Below, piece by piece: positions 24,843-32,650 of a stretch of 32,745 bases of DNA. Numbering within the stretch: the first letter of the stretch is position 1; every line of letters begins with the position of its first letter. The notes under the pieces were generated by a model. It did no database searches. It was given only the letters and a program-made list of their open reading frames with translations, and was not told the DNA's origin. A program made the position numbers and the translations under genes. The DNA is from Flavobacteriaceae bacterium UBA1682 (lineage in GTDB: Bacteria > Bacteroidota > Bacteroidia > Flavobacteriales > Flavobacteriaceae). Where the stretch lies: positions 1 to 32,745 of the forward strand of contig DCKE01000002.1 of the NCBI GenBank assembly GCA_002320285.1, in the 5' to 3' direction.

Positions 24843-25655
24843 ATGAAGATATTCAAACGAAATCCATTCGGGCACCTTCTTTTCTTAAAGAAAATACTAA
24901 TTCGTGTTTTTGGATTTTTGACGCATCGACGTTTTAGAGGTTTCAACGATTTGAAAATCGATGGCTCAGAGGTCATTAAAAGTCTACCAGACAATAATGT
25001 ATTATTTATTTCAAACCATCAAACTTATTTTGCTGATGTGGTGGCGATGTTTCACGTTTTCAATGCGAGCTTAAAAGGTCGTGTCGATTCTATAAAAAAC
25101 ATATTTTATATCTGGAATCCGAAGTTAAACATTTACTACGTAGGAGCAAAAGAAACGATGAAGTCGGGTATTTTACCGCGCATTTTGGCTTATATGGGGG
25201 CGATTACCGTGGAGCGAACTTGGCGTGCCAAGGGAGTAGATATTGAAGATAAAAAAGCGGTGAATCCAAACGATATCGAGAATATCAAAATCGCTTTAGA
25301 CGACGGCTGGGTAATTACTTTTCCACAGGGAACTACCTCCTCTTTTAAACCGGTACGTAAAGGAACCGCACATATTATAAAACAACACCGCCCGATAGTG
25401 GTACCGATTGTTATTGATGGTTTTCGTAGATCTTTTGATCGAAAGGGACTCTATCTCAAGAAAAAAGGGATTTTGCAATCGATGGTTATTAAAGAGCCGT
25501 TAGATATTGATTACGATAATGACACCATAGAACAAATAGTTGAAAAAATTGAATATGCTATCGAGCAACATCCTTCCTTTTTAAAGGTTTTACCAGCAGA
25601 GGTTTTGGAAGAAGAAGAAAAACTAAATCAAAAACGACGTTGGTCCGCTGACTAA
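24843..25655 (+). CDS. PlsC-like 1-acyl-glycerol-3-phosphate acyltransferase
   Basis: The 270-residue membrane-associated enzyme shows SNHQTYFADV (motif I, His and Asp), TVERTW (motif II), FPQGTTSSF (motif III) and PIVVPIVIDGF (motif IV), the PlsC pattern. The His and Asp are five residues apart in the window (H-x5-D), not four as in most family members. I believe this variation is common in the Bacteroidota group. It acylates lysophosphatidic acid or a related lipid acceptor at the inner membrane. It follows the CoA-type NUDIX gene and ends at a shared terminator. Confidence 0.88.
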   Translation: MKIFKRNPFGHLLFLKKILIRVFGFLTHRRFRGFNDLKIDGSEVIKSLPDNNVLFISNHQTYFADVVAMFHVFNASLKGRVDSIKNIFYIWNPKLNIYYVGAKETMKSGILPRILAYMGAITVERTWRAKGVDIEDKKAVNPNDIENIKIALDDGWVITFPQGTTSSFKPVRKGTAHIIKQHRPIVVPIVIDGFRRSFDRKGLYLKKKGILQSMVIKEPLDIDYDNDTIEQIVEKIEYAIEQHPSFLKVLPAEVLEEEEKLNQKRRWSAD

Positions 25656-25690
25656 TGCAGGGGAAGCTTTTGAATGAAGTGGATAAAACA

Positions 25691-25720
25691 AAAAAAGTTC
25701 GTCATTGACGAACTTTTTTT
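25691..25720. terminator. Bidirectional terminator between the acyltransferase gene and tpiA
   Basis: AAAAAAGTTCGTC, an ATT loop and GACGAACTTTTTTT form a perfect stem of 13 bp, usable in both directions between convergent genes. Confidence 0.9.
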
Positions 25721-25739
25721 GTCTTATACTTTGGCTGTT

Positions 25740-26492
25740 TTAGATCGCTTCAACGATGCGAGCAAAATCATCTGCTACTAAAGCTGCTCCGCCGATTAGG
25801 CCTCCATCTACGTCTATCTGAGAGAAAATTTCCTTAGCATTAGCTGCTTTGACACTTCCTCCGTATAAGATTGAAATATTTTCTGCAACGGATTCATCGT
25901 ATTTTCTAGCGATTTGATTGCGGATATAGGCATGCATTTCTTGTACTTGTTCTGGAGTTGCGGTTTCTCCTGTACCTATGGCCCAAACCGGCTCATAAGC
26001 AAGGACGAGTTGCTCCCAATTCTCTTTTTTTAAGTGAAATAAACCGTCTGTCAACTGATTGAATATCACGTTGAAATGCTGTTTCGTCTGACGATCTTTT
26101 AATTCTTCACCGATACAGAAAATCACACGCATTTCGTGTTTCATCGCTGTATTGACTTTGTCTGCAAGTACAGCATTGGTTTCATTAAAGTAATGTCTTC
26201 TTTCAGAGTGACCTAATATAACGGTATTCACGCCTATACTGGTTAACATGCTAGCAGATATTTCACCGGTAAAAGCACCACCTTCTGCTTGATGCATATT
26301 TTGAGCGGCTACTCCAATATTGGTGTATTCGAGGTGCTGTGCGGCCGATGAAAGGTTGGTAAACGCTGGCGCAACAATGATTTCTACTTCTTTATCGGTT
26401 GGAAGTTTCTCTATCAATTCATTCAGTAAATCTTCTGTTTCTAATGCGTTTTTATGCATTTTCCAGTTTCCAGCAACGATGGAGTGTCTCAT
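25740..26492 (-). CDS. tpiA: Triosephosphate isomerase
   Basis: The 250-residue protein is standard TIM length. Catalytic residues are all present: K11 in GNWKMHKN, H95 in GHSERR and E167 in AYEPVWAIGTG. The phosphate-binding loop YGGSVKAANA and GGLIGGAAL follow near the C-terminus. It interconverts dihydroxyacetone phosphate and glyceraldehyde 3-phosphate in glycolysis. It is the last gene of the DUF1599-to-tpiA run, with one base between its start and the upstream stop. Confidence 0.98.
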   Translation of the reverse strand: MRHSIVAGNWKMHKNALETEDLLNELIEKLPTDKEVEIIVAPAFTNLSSAAQHLEYTNIGVAAQNMHQAEGGAFTGEISASMLTSIGVNTVILGHSERRHYFNETNAVLADKVNTAMKHEMRVIFCIGEELKDRQTKQHFNVIFNQLTDGLFHLKKENWEQLVLAYEPVWAIGTGETATPEQVQEMHAYIRNQIARKYDESVAENISILYGGSVKAANAKEIFSQIDVDGGLIGGAALVADDFARIVEAI

Positions 26493-26493
26493 G

Positions 26494-26994
26494 TTATTTT
26501 AATTTTTTTAATACTGTAATTAGTTCGTGTGCATCGGCTTCAATAGCTTTAAATAGTGCTATTTTTCCCGTTTTATCAACAACGATATAACGGGGAATCC
26601 AATCTAGTGTAATAGCTTTACCAAAATTCCCTTTCATTCCGTCTGTGATGAAATAATGGTCTCCCTGGAGGTTGTATTTTTCAATGGATTCTTTCCATGT
26701 TTGTTGGGTTTTATCAGCTGATAAAAACACATAATCAACATCGGGAAATTGTTTTTGCAATTCGGCTAAACTGGGGAAGCCTTTAATGCAATCGGGACAC
26801 CAAGATGCCCATACGTCTATGACGATGGTGCTGCCTTCGTGTCTTTTAAGGATTTCATTAAAGCTGATAGCTTTGTCATCTAGGCCCACGAGTTTTTCGT
26901 TTAGCGCTTGTTTGGAAAACTCATTGTCTTCTTGCTTAGAAGTACAAGATAGCATTGCGGTGACCGCAATGAATAGTAAAATGATCTTTCTCAT
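26494..26994 (-). CDS. TlpA-like thioredoxin-fold lipoprotein
   Basis: The 166-residue protein has a lipoprotein signal with C17 (AMLSC) and a TlpA/ResA-type thioredoxin domain with W65-C66-P67-D68-C69 in VWASWCPDCIKGFPSL. A cis-Pro is seen at IPRYIVVDKTG. It is probably a periplasmic thiol-disulfide reductase. The neighbouring upstream gene products include a DoxX/MauE-like membrane protein with a CGC motif, which might pass electrons to it. It is separated from tpiA by one base and follows the permease by ten. Confidence 0.92.
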   Translation of the reverse strand: MRKIILLFIAVTAMLSCTSKQEDNEFSKQALNEKLVGLDDKAISFNEILKRHEGSTIVIDVWASWCPDCIKGFPSLAELQKQFPDVDYVFLSADKTQQTWKESIEKYNLQGDHYFITDGMKGNFGKAITLDWIPRYIVVDKTGKIALFKAIEADAHELITVLKKLK

Positions 26995-27004
26995 ATAAGT
27001 GTAT

Positions 27005-28084
27005 TTATTGTTTTAACTTAACCTTGGGGTCTAAATAGGCATAGATCAAATCTACTAAAATCGTAATGAATACGAAAGTAATTGCTATAATAAGAACAGA
27101 TCCCATTATTACGGGTAGATCTAACGTATTTAATGCTTCGACGATTTCCTTGCCCAAACCATTCCATCCAAAAATATATTCTACAAATACGGCTCCTGCA
27201 AGCATAGAGGCAAACCATCCTGATATCGCGGTGATAACTGGGTTTAATGCGTTTTTCAGGGCGTGTTTATAAACAATCCGTGTGGTTGATAATCCTTTTG
27301 CTTTCGCGGTTCTTATATAATCTTGATTTAATACTTCCAATAGCGCATTACGCATTAACTGAATGACTACTGCCAAGGGACGAATTCCCAGTACAATTGC
27401 GGGTAATATACTGTTTTTGAGTTGAAGTACTTTTCCATTTCCAAAATCATCTACTTCATACAGATTACCGGTCATATTGAGATGTGTCCAATCGTGTAAT
27501 AAAAATCCAAAAATCCACGCAAAGAGTATTGCACTGAAAAAGGAAGGGATACTCATGCCGAAAGTGCTAAAGATTGCAATGCTTTTATCTAGCCAGCTAT
27601 CCTTGTTTAATGCGGAAAATATTCCGAGTATGATACCTACAAACAATGCGATGCCAATCGCAAAAACTGCAAGAAAAACGGTGTTTGGAAGTGTCTCGGC
27701 AATAATGGTACTGACCTTTTTGCCGTTTTTTTGAAAGCTTTCACGTAAATAAGGCTTCTTTAATACAATTTGAAATTGTTGAAAAGAAACTATGGGCGCT
27801 TCCTGATACTTTCCGGGACTACAAAAAGTGTAGTCATCTGACTGCATGCTGTGGAAAGACAGCGGGGATAAATCGTTTAGATAATATAAATACTGTTTAG
27901 AGAGCGGTTGATCAAATCCGTACTTTTTCTTTACAGTGGCGAGTTGAGTAGAGTTTTCATTTTGATCTAACATCATCCTTGCCGGGTCTCCCGGCAGGAT
28001 GTTGAATAAAAAGAAAACCATAGTCACTACTCCAAAAAGAGTAAAAAACGCATAGAATAGTTTATTGAAAAAATAAGATATCAA
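27005..28084 (-). CDS. ABC permease of the DppB/OppB family, lone copy
   Basis: The 359-residue inner-membrane protein begins MISYFFNKLFYAFFTLFGVVTMVFFLFNILPGDPA, as DppB/OppB. It carries a periplasmic insert (about 70-130) and an EAA loop (DYIRTAKAKGLSTTRIVYKHALKNALNPV, about 256-284), the contact site for ATPase subunits. The partner permease (DppC), binding protein and ATPases are not in the window, so the transporter is incomplete here. It is embedded between a TlpA-like lipoprotein and the DoxX-like gene. The substrate is unknown; oligopeptide or other solute transport is inferred by family. Confidence 0.9.
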   Translation of the reverse strand: MISYFFNKLFYAFFTLFGVVTMVFFLFNILPGDPARMMLDQNENSTQLATVKKKYGFDQPLSKQYLYYLNDLSPLSFHSMQSDDYTFCSPGKYQEAPIVSFQQFQIVLKKPYLRESFQKNGKKVSTIIAETLPNTVFLAVFAIGIALFVGIILGIFSALNKDSWLDKSIAIFSTFGMSIPSFFSAILFAWIFGFLLHDWTHLNMTGNLYEVDDFGNGKVLQLKNSILPAIVLGIRPLAVVIQLMRNALLEVLNQDYIRTAKAKGLSTTRIVYKHALKNALNPVITAISGWFASMLAGAVFVEYIFGWNGLGKEIVEALNTLDLPVIMGSVLIIAITFVFITILVDLIYAYLDPKVKLKQ

Positions 28085-28095
28085 AGTCTACTAAT

Positions 28096-29196
28096 TTATT
28101 TTAAGTGGACTGTGGACGCATCTTTCCAGTGTTTTTTCTCTGTGATCGTTCCATTCTCAAGAACTACAATACTAGGATTTCCTCTTTCAATGGTTTTTAA
28201 AGTAGTTCCATCACAAGTATAATAATCAAACGGTAGTTGATATTTTTTAATGACAGCATTAGTCTCTTCGGTACTAGATGCAGTCATTCCAATAACCTTA
28301 TATCCTTTTGCAGTTGCTTGCTTGGCAAAATCACCTAACATTTCCAAACCTTTTTCATCCGCTCGAGAAAGGTTATAACTAATTAACATGATCAGTTTGG
28401 GTTCGGACATCATAGCCTCCAAATAACTTTCTCCATCTTTATCAATCGTAAAATCGTGAATAGGAGGTAAGAATCCTTGTGTAATCAATTTATCTTCCCG
28501 ACTGATGAATTCAGCATCTGCAGGTAAGTTGCCCAATTCTTTGTCTGTGAAACGTTTTTCCTCTCCGTTAATGCGGTATAAAAAGCTCATTTCATAAACA
28601 GATTTTGGTGCACCTTCAGGAATTTCCATTCCCTTCATGATGTTTGTTCCGACTTTATAAACTCTAAAGTCTTTTAAAGGTAAGTGATTAAGTACCCAAT
28701 ATCCCATAAAAGAGCACAACAATAATGTAGCTAACAATATAATAGCTGAAATCTTGCAGTTAAATAATGGGCGTATATATTTCTGGTTTATGATGATGAT
28801 TAAAATCAACACCAGTAAAACAACATCTTTGGTGAAGGAGCTCCAAGGAGTAAGTGGTATAGCGTCTCCGAAACAACCACAATCGGTTACTTTATTAAAG
28901 TAAGCGGAATAAAAAGTCAAAAACGTAAAAAACAAGATCATTAAAAACAAAAAACTTAAAGTAAGTTTTTTCTTAAATCCTAGTAATAGGGCTACACCCA
29001 GTAAAACTTCTGCGATTACGAGTATTACTGCTAAGGCCAAAGCGTGAGGTTCAAAGAATGGAAGATTGAGGACACTCTCGGAGAAATATTCTTCTAGTTT
29101 AAAGGAAAACCCCATGGGGTCGTTCAATTTTACCAAACCAGAGATGATGAATAAAACGCCAACGAGAAGTCGAGAAAGTTGTGTAATTATTTTCAT
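28096..29196 (-). CDS. DoxX/MauE-like membrane protein fused to a thioredoxin-like domain (BT_3928 type)
   Basis: The 366-residue protein has an N-terminal four-to-five-helix DoxX-like membrane domain (1-165) with TDCGCFGD (C106, C108), a motif of MauE-type redox proteins. A periplasmic C-terminal part with a thioredoxin-like layout follows, including GNPSIVVLENG as the cis-Pro segment. At the expected CxxC position the sequence reads SYNLSRAD, so that site is not redox-active in the classic way. One Cys remains at YYTCDG. Twelve bases before the lone permease, it is likely to be part of a periplasmic redox or protein-modification module. Confidence 0.85.
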   Translation of the reverse strand: MKIITQLSRLLVGVLFIISGLVKLNDPMGFSFKLEEYFSESVLNLPFFEPHALALAVILVIAEVLLGVALLLGFKKKLTLSFLFLMILFFTFLTFYSAYFNKVTDCGCFGDAIPLTPWSSFTKDVVLLVLILIIIINQKYIRPLFNCKISAIILLATLLLCSFMGYWVLNHLPLKDFRVYKVGTNIMKGMEIPEGAPKSVYEMSFLYRINGEEKRFTDKELGNLPADAEFISREDKLITQGFLPPIHDFTIDKDGESYLEAMMSEPKLIMLISYNLSRADEKGLEMLGDFAKQATAKGYKVIGMTASSTEETNAVIKKYQLPFDYYTCDGTTLKTIERGNPSIVVLENGTITEKKHWKDASTVHLK

Positions 29197-29280
29197 AGTT
29201 AGATTGTTTTGTTGATTGATTGCATATATAATAGTTCTTTATAGCGAGATAAGCGAGCCGTTCAGTTGAATTTACTCTTG

Positions 29281-29820
29281 TTATGGAAAATCCATTAGTA
29301 TTAAAGCGAAAACAGCATAATTGATCATATCCTGATAATTGGCGTCAATTCCTTCTGAAACCAATGTTTTTCCGAAGTTGTCTTCAATTTGTTTTACGCG
29401 AAGTAATTTTTGTAAAATGATATCGGTTAAAGAGCTCACACGCATATCGCGCCAGGCTTCTCCATAATCGTGATTTTTATTTTCCATCAAAGCTTTGGTT
29501 GCGGCGATTTGCTGATCGTACAGCTGTAGTGCTTCATCAAAATTTAGGTCGGGTTGATTTACCACCCCTTTTTCCAATTGTATCAAGGCCATAATACAAT
29601 AATTAATAATCCCGATGAATTCAGAGGTTTCATCTTCGTTTACACGTCTTTCGACATTGTTTTGTAAGCTTCTAATGCGCTGCGCTTTAATGAATATTTG
29701 ATCCGTTAAAGAGGGCAGACGTAGGATTCTCCAAGCACAGCCATAATCCTTCATTTTTTTTTGAAAAAGATCGCGACAGACAGTAATTACTTGGTCAAAT
29801 TGATTAGAAGTCGTATTCAT
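29281..29820 (-). CDS. DUF1599 family protein, two tandem domains
   Basis: The 179-residue protein holds two copies of one motif set. Copy 1 (24-80) has KDYGCAWRILRLPSLTD, KAQRIRSLQ and INYCIMALI. Copy 2 (116-176) has HDYGEAWRDMRVSSLTD, KLLRVKQIED and INYAVFALI. Pfam calls this family a nucleotide-modification-associated domain, but its role in a core operon without other modification genes is unclear. It leads the run towards tpiA and lies divergent to folP. Confidence 0.88.
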   Translation of the reverse strand: MNTTSNQFDQVITVCRDLFQKKMKDYGCAWRILRLPSLTDQIFIKAQRIRSLQNNVERRVNEDETSEFIGIINYCIMALIQLEKGVVNQPDLNFDEALQLYDQQIAATKALMENKNHDYGEAWRDMRVSSLTDIILQKLLRVKQIEDNFGKTLVSEGIDANYQDMINYAVFALILMDFP

Positions 29821-29826
29821 TTAGAG

Positions 29827-29834
29827 TATATTTG
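29827..29834 (+). promoter_or_regulatory. Candidate -7 box for folP
   Basis: TATATTTG is a perfect TAnnTTTG box on the plus strand, 101 bases before folP. A TTG at 29800-29802 gives a 24-base spacing, slightly longer than usual. It overlaps, in opposite orientation, the promoter of the DUF1599 gene. Confidence 0.35.
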
Positions 29835-29848
29835 TATGATAATTGGGT

Positions 29849-29856
29849 CAAAAATA
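29849..29856 (-). promoter_or_regulatory. -7 promoter box of the DUF1599-tpiA operon
   Basis: The minus strand reads TATTTTTG, a perfect TAnnTTTG box, 28 bases before the DUF1599 start codon. Confidence 0.55.
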
Positions 29857-29935
29857 GGAATAAAGTCGGCTATTTAAAATTTAAAAAGTGAATTTTGGCT
29901 CCTTAGAATGGTAAAAATACAATATAGAAATAAAA

Positions 29936-30757
29936 ATGACTATTAATTGTCAAGGAAACTTAGTAGATATTTCTTCTCCACGTGTGATGGGGATTTTAAA
30001 TAGTACCCCAAATTCTTTTTACGATGGTGGAAAATACCGCAGTGATTTAGAGTTTCTAGGACAGGCGGAAAAGATGTTAGATCAAGGCGCTTCGTTTATT
30101 GATATCGGAGCTTACTCATCCAAGCCCGATGCAGATTGGGTTTCAGAGGAAGAAGAGTTGCAACGCATACTGCCGGTTGTCAATCTGATTTTAAAGGAGT
30201 TTCCCAATACGCTTATTTCGATTGATACTTTTAGAAGTGAAGTAGCCAAGAGAGCTGTAGAACAAGGGGCTGTGATGATAAATGATATTTCTGCGGGTTT
30301 GCTTGATCCACAAATGTTGGAAGTAGTAGGACGGCTCAAGGTTCCGTATATCATGATGCACATGCGTGGAACTCCGAAAACCATGACCAAGTTGACAGAT
30401 TATAAGGATATCGTTTTGGAAATGAATTTTTATTTCTCAGAACGAATTGCTGCTGCCAAAAGTTTTGGAATAAAAGATATTATTTTAGATCCGGGTTATG
30501 GTTTTGCCAAAACAACGGCGCAAAATTATGAAGTACTGCAAAAGCAAGAATTGTTTAAGTTTTTTGAATTGCCACTTTTGGTCGGTGTTTCAAGAAAATC
30601 GATGATTTATAAACTTTTGGAAATAGAGGCTCGGGAAGCTTTAAATGGAACGTCGGTAGTCAATACCATTGCTTTAACTAAAGGGGCAAATATTTTAAGA
30701 GTGCACGATGTAAAAGAGGCTGTTGAAGTCATTGCAATAGTCAAACAACTATTATAG
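29936..30757 (+). CDS. folP: Dihydropteroate synthase
   Basis: The 273-residue TIM-barrel protein carries MGILNSTPNSFYDGGKY (18-34), DIGAYSSKPDA, INDISAG, MMHMRGTPKTM, LDPGYGFAKT and VGVSRKSMIYK, the ordered substrate-binding loops of FolP. It condenses p-aminobenzoate with dihydropterin pyrophosphate in folate synthesis and is the sulfonamide target. The expected DIGGxSTRP loop reads DIGAYSSKP, a variation within the family. No other folate genes are next to it. A small lipoprotein gene follows. Confidence 0.96.
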   Translation: MTINCQGNLVDISSPRVMGILNSTPNSFYDGGKYRSDLEFLGQAEKMLDQGASFIDIGAYSSKPDADWVSEEEELQRILPVVNLILKEFPNTLISIDTFRSEVAKRAVEQGAVMINDISAGLLDPQMLEVVGRLKVPYIMMHMRGTPKTMTKLTDYKDIVLEMNFYFSERIAAAKSFGIKDIILDPGYGFAKTTAQNYEVLQKQELFKFFELPLLVGVSRKSMIYKLLEIEAREALNGTSVVNTIALTKGANILRVHDVKEAVEVIAIVKQLL

Positions 30758-30770
30758 AAATCAGATTGGG

Positions 30771-30778
30771 TATTTTTG
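30771..30778 (+). promoter_or_regulatory. -7 promoter box of the lipoprotein gene
   Basis: TATTTTTG is a perfect TAnnTTTG box, 36 bases before the start codon at 30815. Confidence 0.45.
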
Positions 30779-30814
30779 TATACTGTAAAATATAAACGTT
30801 TAAAATAATTAGAA

Positions 30815-31423
30815 ATGAAAAAAATAGTTTTAATCGCATTCGTGTTTTTCGGACTTGTTTCTTGTTCTAAAAAAGAAATGAATTTAAGTCGTCATAATGT
30901 GACTGTTCTTGGGGAGATCACAGATCATTCTCCAATTTATTTTTCCAAAGAGAAAGATAGTAATGCTGTTTCTGTTAATCGCACCAATGCCGTAGGGGGA
31001 ACGAATTGGGTTTTTTCTATTCAACGCGATCTCAATGCTAAAATGGTACTGGAAGAAGTTCAGAAACTAAAAGATAAAAAATATGCAGAAAAGGCTCATA
31101 GTGATGATAAGGAGGTTTTCTTTTCTTACGCAGATACCTTGCATAAAAATTTAGCTTTTTTTCCATTTCAATATATCGATTACGAATTTAAAAGACCTCA
31201 AAGCACCGAAAATGTATTGTATTTTAACGGGTCTAATCATTTGTTTTTACAAGATGAGCAAGTGCAGTGGGATGAATTAGAGCAGCGTAGTGCTTCTTTA
31301 CCCATAATACATTTGTGTTTTAGTGCGACCTTAACTTTTGAGGAGTATTTGCAAAATAGGATTCGAGTGGAACAAAATGATGGTTTGAATCAAAAATTGG
31401 ATTCTATCGATCGAATCTATTGA
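30815..31423 (+). CDS. Hypothetical lipoprotein
   Basis: The 202-residue protein has a lipoprotein signal with Cys at residue 17 (GLVSC) and then a soluble domain with no motif I recognise. It has mixed alpha/beta character and ends IRVEQNDGLNQKLDSIDRIY. It is transcribed from its own candidate promoter. Its stop codon overlaps the stop codon of the convergent rlmH gene by seven bases. Function unknown. Confidence 0.78.
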   Translation: MKKIVLIAFVFFGLVSCSKKEMNLSRHNVTVLGEITDHSPIYFSKEKDSNAVSVNRTNAVGGTNWVFSIQRDLNAKMVLEEVQKLKDKKYAEKAHSDDKEVFFSYADTLHKNLAFFPFQYIDYEFKRPQSTENVLYFNGSNHLFLQDEQVQWDELEQRSASLPIIHLCFSATLTFEEYLQNRIRVEQNDGLNQKLDSIDRIY

Positions 31424-31890
31424 TGATGGTAGGGTTCGTTGCGTAATATCGTAAAACCTCTATATAATTGTTCAATAAAGAATAGACGAATCATTTGATG
31501 CGAAAAAGTCATCGAAGAAAGAGAGATTTTACCCTTGGCCTGTTGGTATACTTCCTCTGAGAAACCGTAGGGTCCTCCAATCACGTATACCAGGGTTTTG
31601 ATGCCGGAATTCATTTTCTTTTGCAATTCTGCCGAAAATCCTATGCTTGAAAAGGATTTTCCGTTTTCATCTAGTAAAATTAAATGATCAGTGGCAGATA
31701 ATTTGGATAAAATTAGCGCTCCTTCTTTTTGCTTCTGGCTGCTTTCAGAAAGATTTTTTACGTTTTTGATATCTGGGATAACTTCCAATTCAAATTTGAT
31801 ATAAAAATTTAAGCGTTTGTTGTAGTCTTCTATCAGTGTCTGAAGTGCTGACTGATCAGTTTTGCCTATAGTGATGAGTTTGATATTCAC
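31417..31890 (-). CDS. rlmH: 23S rRNA (pseudouridine1915-N3)-methyltransferase RlmH
   Basis: The 157-residue SPOUT methyltransferase is the standard length. It carries LILLDENGKSFSS, the SAM-binding knot VIGGPYGFS and the C-terminal FSHQMIRLFFIEQLYRG with NEPYHH. It methylates pseudouridine 1915 in helix 69 of 23S rRNA on assembled ribosomes. The start codon is GTG; the N-terminus MNIKLITIGK aligns well with the family. The -7 box lies only ten bases away, so the transcript is nearly leaderless. The 3' end overlaps the convergent lipoprotein gene. Confidence 0.96.
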   Translation of the reverse strand: MNIKLITIGKTDQSALQTLIEDYNKRLNFYIKFELEVIPDIKNVKNLSESSQKQKEGALILSKLSATDHLILLDENGKSFSSIGFSAELQKKMNSGIKTLVYVIGGPYGFSEEVYQQAKGKISLSSMTFSHQMIRLFFIEQLYRGFTILRNEPYHHQ

Positions 31891-31900
31891 TTTTTTTTTG

Positions 31901-31908
31901 CAAAAGTA
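31901..31908 (-). promoter_or_regulatory. -7 promoter box of rlmH
   Basis: The minus strand reads TACTTTTG, a perfect TAnnTTTG box. Nine adenines and the GTG start follow, leaving a leader of only a few bases. Confidence 0.55.
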
Positions 31909-31953
31909 AATTTTTTGGTTGTTATCTTTATATATGTACGGGTGTTTTTTTTA

Positions 31954-31995
31954 AAAACGTAAAACGTAAAACGTAAATCGTGATTCGTGATTCGT
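31954..31995. repeat. Heptanucleotide tandem repeat, drifting motif
   Basis: Six heptamers in a row read AAAACGT three times, AAATCGT once, then GATTCGT twice. The motif changes one step at a time along the run, as if old copies were being replaced by new variants. The 31909-31953 stretch before it is AT-rich and shows nothing else. Confidence 0.85.
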
Positions 31996-32032
31996 CTGCT
32001 AGTGTTGATTTCTCACTCCTCATATATAGGTG

Positions 32033-32650
32033 GCTTTTCATAAACTCAAACCCTCGAATCCCGACTTTCGAATCCCGAGCTAGTCACTGATCACTGATTA
32101 CTGTTTACTTGTATTATCGGCTTTTCATAAACTCAAACCCTCGACTCCCGACTTTCGACTTTCGACTTTCGACTTTCGAATCCCGAGCTAGTCACTGATC
32201 ACTGTTTACTGATCACTGTTTACTGATCACTGTTTACTGATCACTAAAACAATCAGCTTTTCATCTACGATAACCTTCGACTCGCGAATCCCGACTTTCG
32301 AATCCCGAACTAGTCACTGATCACTAAAACAATCAGCTTTTCATCTACGATACCCTTCGACTCCCGAATCCCGACTTTCGAATCCCGAGCGTGTCACTGA
32401 TCACTGATCACTGATTACTGATCACTAAAACAATCGGCTTTTCAACTACCATACCCTTCGACTCCCGACTCTCGAATCCCGACTCCCGACTCCCGACTCC
32501 CGACTCCCGAACACGACTCCCGAATCCCGAACCAGTCACTGATCACTGATTACTGATCACTAAAACAATCGGCTTTTCATAAACTCAAACCCTCGACTCC
32601 CGAATCTCGAATCTCGAATCTCGAATCCCGAATCTCGAATCCCGAAAAAA
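32033..32650. repeat. Mosaic of heptanucleotide repeats in six larger units
   Basis: Six units start with GCTTTTCA at 32033, 32120, 32256, 32336, 32437 and 32572, with unit lengths of 87, 136, 80, 101 and 135. Each then has a run of 7-base repeats of the CGACTCC/CGACTTT/CGAATCC/CGAATCT family. All but the last continue into a run of CACTGAT/TACTGAT-type heptamers; from the second to the fifth unit this ends in CACTAAAACAATC(A/G). Unit length varies by whole heptamers. No coding frame is visible. 32651-32745 is non-repeated and shows no gene I can support before the window ends. Confidence 0.9.

Noticed and set aside
32033..32650. Repeat-rich region as a CRISPR or integron-like array
   Set aside because: The internal sequence is made of 7-base tandem repeats with variable counts and not of unique spacers or gene cassettes; no integrase or cas gene is nearby.
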